Assembly (NCBI GenBank): GCA_001579985.1 | Contig: LRSR01006108.1 | Span: 1 to 62,921 of the forward strand | From: Hypsibius dujardini | Taxonomy: Eukaryota > Tardigrada > Eutardigrada > Parachela > Hypsibiidae | Direction: 5' to 3' | DNA: 62,921 nt | Shown here: positions 20,986-31,800 of the stretch, piece by piece | Position numbering within the stretch: the first letter of the stretch is position 1 | How the letters are laid out: every line of letters begins with the position of its first letter | The notes under the pieces: generated by a model | Told to the model about the DNA's origin: nothing | Seen by the model: only the letters and a program-made list of their open reading frames with translations | Database searches by the model: none | Program-made: the position numbers and the translations under genes

Positions 20986-23900
20986 ATGGAGTTGGTTTCG
21001 GTTTCGGATCTGTACACTGGATTCGAATCTGTCAGTTCTGATTTTGGATCTCGCAGCAGTAAGCGTTACGGGGTAGGTTGAAGAACCACATCGCTTGATC
21101 TATCTGCATTTTCAAAAAAGGACTGCACGTTTTAGAGCGACGGATTTCTGACACCCTTGTCCACTGGAACCCGAAGAGCAACTGGTGACGGTTGGTGTTC
21201 CATTTGTCTGTTCAATTACGTCAGATTTGTCATAAATTGTCATTTAATTAAACTAGAATGGCTTGACAAAAGCGAAGCGGGACGCTTGAGTTCAGCTGAT
21301 TGGGGAAATGGAACTGATTCGGCAAGGAAGAAGACTATCTCTTTCTCATCTGTCTCATCACCAGTAACTTCCGTTCAAGAGTGGTAAATATATTTTTCTA
21401 AGCTGTAAAATACTTAGAGACAAACAGTTACTGGGAACTTTATAAATCATAAATTACAAATTAATTGTGAAAATTACATTTCATCATGTTAGTGCCACCG
21501 TTCAGCTGCAACGCGTGCAAACTCAAATGGCGCAACTCACAGCGGAAAAGAACGACTGTATTTTTGCTGGCCAATATCAAGCGGTAAGTGACATCTGACA
21601 AGTGAAATCTCGCAATCGTCCCTTTAGGTTTATTGTAGTCAGTATCGGACGTTCAATCCTCCAGGGGATAGATCTTTCAAAGCGGATAAAACAATTGGCA
21701 GCAGACTGTTTAGCTGTACCTGGTCTAACGGACACGCTAACGCAGACAACGGTGAAGCCCTTGCTGTTTAAGGTATGTGCTCTCTTGGAGAAATCGGGTG
21801 CAATGTCTGTCAACCAGTTAATCAATCAAAAGAGAACGATACACGTTGTTAGGTCTCCCAACCGGAAGTTGGGTAGTTAACAAGTTTATTAGACTGAAAG
21901 TAGAGATAAGTAAAGTAAACTGGAAGAAAGGAAAGAGGAAGTACAAATGCCTCTAAAACTTATGAAACATATGATTATATAGTAAAGTGTTCACTATAGA
22001 AATGATAGTAAATAGCACATACATCAGAATTACATACAAGTAATTAGCTGTAGCAACAGAATAGGGTTAATAAGGTAGATAGACTTACTAAGTAAGGTTC
22101 TAGTGTGTCAAATAGCTGTACTGTATTTTCGCGTTAGACAGGGACAGTAGTACTGGAGTGGAACGTGTGCACGGCTTGTGTGCACCGTACACACAGCACA
22201 AAGCCGCGTGGCCGATTAAACGTTCCACAGCTCGTACGCTGTCCCTGTCTAACGCGAAAATACAGTAATGATTTGATATGAGGACTTGTTGGGCGTGGTC
22301 CAACAACGTAAACACCTGTAACATTTCCGCATCTTGGCACGTTCCCTTTCAGGCATGGCTTAGCCACGCTGAGGTCCATGTCATGGCAGGAAAGTTCAAG
22401 CAGGCTGAACGACTGTTCACAAATATCTTCCGGCAGGAATGGCTAGCTGATCTCGATGATTCCTATCAGAGTCAGTGAGATAAATTCAAGGAGCATAAAT
22501 CGAAAGTTCAACCTCTCCGTTCTGTAGGAACGGTTAACACCCGTCTAGCCCAACTTCATCAGCGACAAGGAAACTACGAAAAGGCCCTGCAGATATGGCT
22601 CAGCCTGTTCGATGACTCTGCGATAGCGCCAGGACCAGACCGGTGGGATAGCAGTGCTAGTACCGTCAGAGTTAGACGCCACTGCTGAAGGAAGTTTATG
22701 GTCTTTTTTCAAGGTCAAACATCGTGGATCATATCGCTCGCTGTTATGCCGCAGAGGAAAGATTTGACTTGGCTTTTAAGTACAACGAAATCAACGCTGA
22801 AACGGGGACTGATCACTCAGCGGCGTTTATCCGTCTAGTCTATCTGCTGAAGAGGGGGGAGGAGTTTGAACAGCTACGAGCAGCGTTCCACTTCATGCTT
22901 CTGATTGAGCAATGTCATCGTTGTGCGATCAATGGGACGACGCTGAAATATTTCGATCAAGCCTCCAATACTAGGTTTGTTTTGATTTTTAGAGTGACAT
23001 CCAGCATGTTAACTGTGAGTGTTTGGATGTTTGAAATTGCAGAGTAAACGCTTGTCGAAACTGCATCCGTGATGCCGCTTTGCTATTGGTCCACCACGCC
23101 CCTGAAAACGAGTTGGAAGTTCTAGACTGGTAAAAACTGGTAGTAATCTCAATTACTATATACAATTCGGCTAGCGTTATTTAAATACATTTTAAATATA
23201 TTTTAAAATGCCTAAAAAGCGGCATGCATTTTAAATAAAGTAAATATTTAAGATTTTCTGAACGATGGCACATCTAGGTGTGCAGAGGCGCTTATAAAGA
23301 CGCCGTGGAAAGACGTCGTAGTGGACTTGGATCTCCTCCAATGCGGAAAGCTGCTCGAAGAAGGAAGAATTGATCAGGTTGGGCGACCATAATTTTGAGA
23401 GTCCACTATGCCTTGCATCAAGACCATTTCCTAGAAGCAGGTGTTCGGTAGAAAGATCAATGCGTCCATCGAAAGGGGATTTCACCCAAACTGAACATGG
23501 CTTGTCTGCTCACTTAGGCCATCGAACTTTTGGAAGATGGTGATTATGATGAAATGGATGCGGGATCGCAAAGCAGAGTGCACGCCTGCTTGTCCTGGAT
23601 CTATTTGCAGGTACTATTGGGATGAATGAACTGTGTTAGGTACATACGGTACCGTACGTAGTATTTCCCCTCATTAGTGTGCTCTGATGTCTGAGAGAAA
23701 GCGACTACATGGAAAACATCATTCTGCTTCAGATGGACAATGCGGAGCGCTGTTTAGAACATGCGAACAAAGCACACCAGATTACTCCTGATTCTCCTAG
23801 TGGTAAGTAAGCAAACCTAACTCAGAACTTGTGTGAAACAAGCTTCCTTGTCACAAGAGGAGAGAGGAATTATGGTTTGCGAAACAACGTTCCTACTCTC

Positions 23901-25795
23901 GAACGTTCATGTAGAAATGTGCCAGAATGTTTCGAAAGAACATCTGCCGATAAAATGAGCGGTCACTGACCTCAATGAGCACACTTGCCAGTTTTTTTAT
24001 AGCTCATTTCTTCATTTTCTTTCTGGAGAAGTTTATGACTCACAACCCAGTCGTTTGAAGGGACTTTTACTTGCCCTTACACACACTGAACACACCACAT
24101 GACCTTCCACTTCTCCGCGCTTTCCCCCCCCCTCTAGACTAACCAAGTTAAAACCAATTTTTTTACTTGGTAAACAAATTTAGTTTCACCTGAAACAACC
24201 TAACAACCGAGAAAATTATTCCAGCAAGGCAATACAAGCATTCATGTCTTCAAATTGGCTCAAACTTTGACCAGTAGAATTTGCTGGCAAGCTAGTTCTA
24301 ACTAAGTGAGCGCTATCTTATGGCCACGTCTGTATACGGATTTGTACCAAGTTTGCGCCCCATTGTTGCATTCGTAGCTCAGTTGAACGTGGCATGCGCT
24401 TATCAACTCTCCGGTGAATACGACAAAGCGCTTAACATATGCGAACGCCTCACCTCCGCTGATCCAACACATTACAGTAGCGCAATTACTAAAGGTATAA
24501 TAAATATCCAGTGCCGAAACTGTTTTGTAATCAAGTGTTTCGGGACAGGAATGGTGTTGAAGTCGCTAGGAAGACACGAAGAAGCCTTGCGGACATTTTC
24601 CACTGTTCCGGATATTTGTCTGACTCCCCAACTGAAATTCGCCATCGCTGAGCTGTGAGTGTTAAATAGGTTTGATAATTTGCTTAATGCTAACGCTAAC
24701 TCTAACCAGTTCGATCCCCAGTTCGATCACCAGTTCCGATCACCAGTTCCGATCACCAGTTTGATCATCGGTCCCCTTTCAGGCAGGAAATTACAGACCG
24801 TCCACAGAACGCATTCGAAACACTTACGGCACTGAGTCAAAGTAACCCCGACGATTGTGTGCTCTTGTTGAAACTGGCGGCTCTGTCCACCACGTTGAAT
24901 GATCTGGATACTTCCGTGTGGTATTACAACAAAGTACGAATTTGAACAGCCGACTTTAATGGCATTCTAAATCCTCGTGTCTGCGTGTCTGCGTGTCTGC
25001 GTAGGTTTTGCAACTGGACCCGACGAATTTAAAGGCACTGGATGCGTTAGGAAAGTTCTCAATTACAAAACAACTTCCAGAAAAAGCGGTCGGATATTAC
25101 GAACTAGCAGCGAAAGCAGAGTTAGTCTAGGTGGAGAAATACAAGTCCAGCCACATAATTGTATTTAATTTAAAGGCCAAGCAATGCGGAATGGAAAGTC
25201 CTTCACGCCGCAGCAACCCGGAGAGCCGGTCGCGCACTGGACGCGTTTGACCTTTGTCTGGAAATTCACTACGAGCATCCGGATGACATTTCTTGTGAGA
25301 CAATCATGTGTTGTCTTGAGAAACTCCTCCCCAACAGCTAACTGCTGATCCTCCGTAGGCTTGCATCTTCTGCTGAATATCGGCAAACAGATGCGGATTC
25401 CCGAAGATCAGATGACGAGCCTTCGGGTACAACTAGACGAATTAATAAAACGACAAAATGAATCCGGAGAATCGAAACGACGCGCCTCAACAGTAAACTC
25501 CCATTTCTCGGATTCCTTAAAACAGTCTTCTTTGTCCGGAACTGCGTGTACCGGTTATGGCAAGACGCACGGCGGGGACAAACGACTCCTTGTACAACCG
25601 ACAGGCCGAGCAAAGTTCACTTCGAGCTGCAAGGACCCTGCGTTACCTGGAATCCGGAACGATCTTCCGTGTACTCGCGGAAATGATGACGACAATGAGG
25701 AAGACCTAATTAAACAGAAATTGCTGCCACTACTGCAGTACAGACGTCGGATAACCGACTCCGTGGCTGCGTCACATCGCGGTGGTTTATTATGA
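20986..25795 (+). CDS. IFT88: IFT88-like intraflagellar transport TPR protein
   Basis: Many short exons of a TPR protein. The first exon (20986-21072) has VSDLYTGFESVSSDFG, like the IFT88 N-terminus, and the second has a PLSTGTRRATG segment. TPR exons follow at about 22350-22480 (AGKFKQAERLFTNIFRQEW), 22530-22620 (RQGNYEKALQIWLSLFDD), 22715-22975 (FDLAFKYNEINAETG), 23520-23610, 23690-23805, 24380-24500, 24545-24657, 24783-24930, 25004-25120 (QLPEKAVGYYELAAKAE), 25175-25295 (GRALDAFDLCLEIHYEHPDD) and the last exon from about 25358. The order and the RRAGRALDAFD...EIHYEHP segment match the IFT88 C-terminal TPRs. IFT88 is an IFT-B subunit needed to build cilia. The protein is divergent, and joints between 21.2 and 24.3 kb are only approximate. 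A Ser/Arg- and Asp-rich tail follows the TPRs. Confidence 0.75.
22119..22267. mobile_element. 149-bp MITE with perfect 29-bp terminal inverted repeats, in IFT88-like intron
   Basis: The arms 22119-22147 and 22239-22267 are perfect inverted repeats beginning TACTGTATTTTCGCGTTAGA. The outermost bases are TA on both sides, as for TA target duplication of Tc1/mariner-type elements. A partly matching inner segment with TGGAACGT continues the fold. It has no coding capacity. Confidence 0.85.
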
Positions 25796-26753
25796 GTGGA
25801 ATTGTCGCAACTAGCTGTATCATCGAGTAACCATTATCATTATCATTAAAGTCCATTAGATCTTAATCGTCATCTTCCACTAGCTACTTCTTTGTTATTG
25901 CATTAACTCTTGACTACCTTGTTTCTCTATCGTCTTCTTCCACTAGCTACTTCTTTGTTATTGCATTAACTGTTGGCTACCTTGTTTCTCTCTCGTCTCT
26001 TGTCTTCTATAATATATAATCAGATGGGGTGTGTATGTGCAGACAGTCCGTAATAGTATTCTCTTTTCGTGCTCGCTACAGAATGGTCCACTGTTTCTTT
26101 GACTCTTATGGGCTATTGGTGCGGGTGTCTGCCAGGAGCCAAGGGTGTACATGTATTAAGCACGAACTGTTAGATAAGTTAGCATAATAGGCTGTATTCG
26201 CAAACGGTTTCGAGCTCTAGTGCAACCCTGTACTGGGCAAAGTCATACGAAATCGAAACTTTAAAGGACGGAGTGCAACATTTAAAAAGGGACGCGAGGG
26301 AGGTGTGGTCGAAAGTGTGTCGGCGGAGATTGGCCGACGCGCGCCGGTTGCACGCCTGTGCCGTGTACAAGCCGGATCAGTCAGCCGTTTTCCAAAAACA
26401 ACGTATCCCCTTTAACCTGCAAAGTCCGACCGCGTTGCCGGCCTGTAGTCAGGCGCGTGTCGACCAATCGCCGCCGATCCACTTTAGACCACAACTCCCT
26501 CACGTTCCGTTTTAAATTTTACACTCCTTCTTTCGATATTTCGGTTCCGTATCATTTTGCTCAGTACAGGGTTGGACTGCAGCAAAAAACCGTTTGCGCA
26601 GAAAACCTAATGTGTCAACAGCCGAAACTCGGAAGACGTAGACGTTACAGTTGATCACGGAGACCAACAGTTTTATTTATAGTAAGCACGCCAATAATAA
26701 ACGGAATGAACTACTAGTTTTCAACAAGGTACGGTATAATGGCACTTCGTGTA
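25796..26753. other. Intergenic between two convergent genes, with a large inverted repeat
   Basis: A direct duplication containing CTAGCTACTTCTTTGTTATT lies at about 25880 and 25945. The inverted repeat at 26185-26615 takes up most of the rest. No complete gene seen. Confidence 0.6.
26185..26615. repeat. Foldback repeat with two arms of about 190 bp
   Basis: The left arm (about 26185-26375) and right arm (about 26430-26615) are diverged inverted copies; both contain a CAACCCTGTACTG word and a CGAAATCGAAA/CGAAATATCGAAA word in opposite orientation. The left arm is open on the plus strand for about 100 codons and runs across the loop into the right arm (WAKSYEIETLKDGVQHLK, WSKVCRRRLADARRLHAC). 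The amphipathic, charged sequence could be a remnant exon. The origin is not recognised. Confidence 0.7.
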
Positions 26754-28489
26754 TCATATCCTTGCCAGACCGCTGGCTCGATGTGGAAACCGATGCATCG
26801 TTTCGGACAGACTCGTCCGCACAGGCAATCCACTTTGCCTCAATACATTCCGAATCGGATGATGATTGACATAAGACGTTTGTGTCCGGGTCGAGTCTTC
26901 TCTGTTGTCGTAAATGTCTATAACGCCAAGGGTTTGAGCGAGTCCCAGCACGGCTGTCGGACCTTTCGTCCCCACTTGCTGGTTATGACGGATAGCTGAG
27001 ACGGCCTTAGTTAGTGCATTCGGCACAGACCGTTGTGATCGAGCGGGTTTTCGACTACACGCGAGTTCCCGAGTCGGACCAGTCATCTCTTGGCACGAGT
27101 TAAACTGCGGCAATCCCCGACCGGCAATCGTCAGCTCGCCTACCTTTTTACCCGTCAGAAGTCGCGGTCTCTTGAGGAACTCGAGTGAGGAAGTCGAAGA
27201 CTGGATAAATGAACTGGACATTTCATCACCCGCTTGCCATTCGTGTGACCTCCCACTGGAGGGTATATATGAGGGCAGCTCATCAATCTTCACGGCCCCG
27301 AGCGAGTAACCCTTGATGCATTCCGTGGTGAAGCTGAGTGGAAAGACTTTGTGAATTGTGACTGAATCTTCCATCGGTAGTGTTGCTGCTTTGTTAGTCT
27401 GGCTTCTCTTCCAGGGAATGAGAGAAGCGTGGACGGGAGAACCGGCACCGAAGTTCCCGCGGCAGTAGGGGCAGCGATCCTTTGTGTCGGAATCACCGTT
27501 GCGTTTCCAGAGGTTGCGACAGGGAATGTGAACGTGGTTAGAACATGTACTGGAAACACAGACACATGTGTGACTTTAAATAAGTGACCAGTCAAATAGA
27601 TATAAATTCGCTGTAATAGAAAACGTATTTCAATGAAAGGAACGCGTTATGTAATAATCTAAGTCAAACATCATTGAGGTCTTGCGGTAGATGTACCGGT
27701 GTGTATTTAGTACCTGCACTGAGTGATGCCTTTGAGGGACTGGAAGAATTTATCGAAGCAGATGGGGCATTCGTCATCTCTGGTGAGAACTCGTGCCTTG
27801 TTTCTCCCTCCAGATTGGTCTTGTTTCCTCCTCTTTTCAATCTTTTTACTTTCATGAAGCTTCTCGATGCTGAAGAGCGATTTTAAATAGCTCTCATTCA
27901 GACCTTTCTGAAATAGCACTGCAATTTCAGGCAACACTTGATTTTCTGCGTACTGACCCCACGTTCAGGCACATACGTACTCTCATTCTCCGGACGGACT
28001 TTGAACTTCTTCATTAGGAGCCAACAGATATGCAAACATGGCTCTTGGGTCTTGCGAAACGCCGGACAGTCGCACTGATGCGTCTCGCCAAGACTGACCT
28101 GAAGACCTAACAGGTAATCCATTACCTCTCCTCATATGCAGATGGGTCTATCCAGTCATTATCCAGTCTACTAAGCGTACCTTAAGGTTCGCCAGTCTAA
28201 GCGTACCTTAAGGTTCGCCAGTCTAAGCATACCTTATGGTTATCCAGTCTAAGCGTACCTTATGGTTCGCCAGTCTAAGCGTACCTTAAGGTTCGCCAGT
28301 CTAAGCGTACCTTAAGGGTATCCAGTCTAAGCGTACCTTATGGTTCGCCAAAGTCTCTTCATCATGTAACACAAAAGATAACGGTCCCGGTGATTTATTG
28401 ATTAAAATCGTAGTGCAGGATCCGGCCTGCTGGATATTCTTTTCCAGCCCTGGCGAAGGTTTGCCCATCCATTGCAGCTTAGGAGACAT
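26754..28489 (-). CDS. ZSWIM2: ZSWIM2-like E3 ubiquitin ligase (SWIM plus one RING)
   Basis: Four exons (28489-28337, 28098-27981, 27945-27714, 27549-26754) join in phase to 432 residues. A SWIM zinc finger (about 52-75: CDCPAFRKTQEPCLHICW) is followed by a basic helix and a RING (about 146-195: CPICFDKFFQSLKG, HVHIPC, RCPYCRGNF) of the type found first in ZSWIM2, a testis-type ligase acting in apoptosis signalling and sperm. The ZZ finger and the second RING of vertebrate ZSWIM2 are missing; instead a 230-residue Ser/Arg-rich tail follows. The 35-nt intron 2 (27946-27980) is very short and its joint is the least sure. Intron 1 is built of a 26-bp repeat that copies the exon-1 splice donor. 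Confidence 0.82.
28162..28348 (-). repeat. 26-bp minisatellite containing the 5' splice site of ZSWIM2-like exon 1
   Basis: Seven tandem units occupy intron 1. Read on the minus strand each carries C[AT]TAAG|GTACGC, identical or nearly identical to the true exon end (CATAAG, 28337) and donor (28336-28331). The unit next to the exon includes the last 11 coding bases. One unit has GTATGC in place of GTACGC. Confidence 0.9.
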
Positions 28490-28801
28490 CTTCCATTGAA
28501 TTTGGGTGACAATTACCCGCGAACTTGAACGTACGGATGACGGTGAAGATATTCATTAGTTCTCACGACAGTTCGGCATGTTCACTTTGCAAACTGGTTG
28601 CCAGGCTTAAAAATGACCGAGGTTCAAATACACTTAGCATTACTTTGTGATGTTGGCCTTATGACCATTAAATACACTTTCATAAACTCAGAACAAATGA
28701 AGAAGAAGGAAAGACAGTATATGTCCAATCTAATTAGCGACAGATCTCACGTAAACACACAAATTACAATACACGAAGCCATCTAAAATATAGTGAGCCA
28801 T
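28490..28801. other. Short intergenic stretch
   Basis: About 310 bp between two minus-strand genes. It ends in a direct duplication of CCATCTAAAATATA (28780, 28798) next to the stop codon of the ADAM-like gene. Nothing else seen. Confidence 0.5.
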
Positions 28802-31800
28802 CTAAAATATACGAGAAGGTCCGCCCCGTTTCGGCTTGATCTCACAAGTGCCGCGCAGACACCTTCCCACTTTAACATCATCAATAAAACACAAGGTATT
28901 GAAGGGCATGTTGTACGTATAAACAATACGACGATCAGGAAGCTGACAATTAAGCCTTCGGCACACCTGCTCCCTATTCCCGACCGCCACCGCGTCTCCT
29001 CCAACCAGTCCACACACTCCGTCGTAATCTCTTCCGAATCCCAAATCCTGGTAGCGCGACAGAACCGTGCGGAATGTCTCAGTCGGTCTTGGGGTGAGGC
29101 AGCGTCCTGTGATTAACGGGGCATCCTCTTTCATCATCTGCTTCACCTGCAGGTAAGAAATGTCAACGGTTTGGAATTGAAACCAATCAAATTCGAACCG
29201 GTTGTGCACCCAACCGAACCGAGCGCAACTGCTCCGGCTTCGAAGCTTTCACACCTACGGACCTGCAATCTTGCGCAGAGACTCCACACAGGCATCACGT
29301 CAACACCCTCAGACAAGGCCGCTGCAATGGCCTCGTGAGACATGACCTGTGGCTCACCTCCTGCCGGCTTACAGTTGTTTTGATCCCCGTCGTCCCGCAC
29401 GCCGATGCTATTCATGATTTCATGGGCGATCTGCATCGGCACGTTCTTGCTGAACAAGTTGTTCACGTAGACGATGGAGCAGCGGAATTGCTTCGGTTTG
29501 CAATAGCCTCCGAGGTAGCTCGCTCCGTGTGCATGGGCACTGATTGGGTTAAAGGGATCGGGAACCCAAGTCGTCGTTGTAGACGAGGTCGCGGTAGTGA
29601 TTGTCCTCGTCGTCGTTGTAGTAGAAGTTTCCGCCACCGTTGGTTTCCTTGTTGTGGTCGTGGTCGTTGTAGTTGGAACGACAACGGGCTCTTCATTCGC
29701 ATACGGGTTATTCAACATCTTACCCCATTTGCCTTTCCGTTGTACCGGCGGAGGGATGATTCGGGCTGGCTTCGGGGCGTCTATGACTGGCTTCGAGGCA
29801 TATGGATGGTCAATGCCTTTGTTTTTCTCTTCATCCTGGTCCGGGCTGTACGGATCGATGTTGGTGTTCTCTTCCTCTTCCTTCGATCCGTATGGCCGAT
29901 AAGTAACTTTATCTGTCGTCGGGACTAAGGGCTTTCGAGTGTCCGGCCGGTGAACTGTCGTTCGTAGAGTTCGCTGTTCGTCTTCGTATGGATTACCTAA
30001 ATTCCGCTTCGTTGTACGCGGAACAGAAACGGTCCGGGCACGAGGAGGCTTGTACGGAGCGACCGTCTGTTCAATTCGCTGCTGCTCATTTTCGTACGGA
30101 TTGTCAATTTTACGCTTAGTGGTTTGAGGGAGTTGGTAAGGGGCGACCGTGTGTTCGTTTTGTTCCTCATTTTGTTCCTCATTTCGTTGTTCATTTCGTT
30201 GCTCATTTTTGTAGCGATTGCCAAAGTCGCGGGTAGTTTTATGCGGGAGAGAAGAATTTTTGGTTTGCAGCGGAACAAAAGTCACTGGGTGGCGCTGATG
30301 TTCGTTTTCGTATGGATTACCAACTTTGCGGGAGGTAGTCCGGACAATGGGAACAGTCTTCGCAAAGGATCCGATGGTCGGCTTCTCTTGCTGCTCATTT
30401 TCGTAAGGATTGCCATTGTCATGAGTAGTTGCTGTGCTCGTTTGCAGGGGTTCGTAGGGATTGCCGTGATGTTCCTCAAGCGGATAGTCGGACTCCTCGT
30501 AAGGCGGCTCGGTGGTGTTGGATGACTTACTCGACGACTTATATCGTATCATGGTGCTAATAACCGTTGGTTTCTCTGTCACTGGGTGATGGACGGTTGT
30601 CGTTTTTGCGGTGGTCTTGGCAGCAGTTTCGAGAGGTTTAATTGTCTCGTAACCTGTAGTGAAAGTATATACTTTTGTCTTTGTAACTCACCATCTGCTG
30701 TAGTATCATCGATAAAGTCAAATGTTTTTGATCGCAAACGCATAGACGCATTTAGACCTTCCGGTTCGGGGGGGGGGAGCATAATTTTAAATTTTAAATA
30801 TATTAAGTATGTTGGTATGATTTTGCTATTTTTACTCTAAAAACCGTCAGGGTCACTTTCGATTTCGGACAAGGGGGGGGGGGCAATTGCCCACTTGCCA
30901 CCCCCTAGGACGCGCCACTGCGCAAAAGTGATCCCACTCTCTACCTTTCGCAATCTGAGAGCCGACTGATTTCACGGTAGTAGCGACAGGTTTCATCGTT
31001 GTCAAAGGCACACTTGCAGCTGTGAGAGGTATTGCTGTGGAATTCGTTCGAAGCGTTGAGGAGAATGTTTGATCAGGGATGGTGTGTCCTTTACCAGTCG
31101 TGGTCGTTGTCTGAGGCTTGGTTGCCGTTGCAGAGATTTTGCTCGTGGTTGCGATTTTGCTCGTGGTTGCAGTGGTAGTGGTGATTGTGGTGGTAGTTGT
31201 AGTCGTGGTGGTAGTTGTAGTCATGGTGGTAGTTGTCTTCGTGGTAGGACTGCAATTAGATATGCTTAACGCAATCAAATGAGGTTTCTTGTGAAAGCTC
31301 GCGAGGGGAGATGTAGGACGTACGCTGTGTGAAAGATCTCCCAAATCGATGGCACCAACGTGGTGGAAGGGGGTTTAGGTGTAGTTCGTCGGGGTGTTTT
31401 AACCCGGTATGCAACTTTCCAACTTTTTCGAGTCCGTGGCTCGTCGTCATCATCCTCATCTCTGCCGTTTTTGAAGAACCGTTTACCATTTCTAGACCAC
31501 ACAGTACAAAGCTTGGCGTCGAAATTGCTTCAATACGTCCATCGCAGTATGAACTACTACGGAATGAACACCAAAATGTCGATGGACTTTACCGAATGCG
31601 AGAACCTCCCGTCCGTCTAACTTTTCCATCCAACTCCCGAGCATAAACCTCCTCCGTATTTCTCATGGCAACACTAGCCGTCCCAGGAGGTGGTCCACCT
31701 ATAAAACAGTTCCCAGACTACAGATAAATCTAGCACTTATTATGTATACTTAAGTTTGGTTATGGAATGGAGAAAAAAACGGATTGCAATACCTGCAAAA

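Noticed and set aside
28162-28348. CRISPR-like array
   Set aside because: Units are directly adjacent without unique spacers and lie in a eukaryotic intron.
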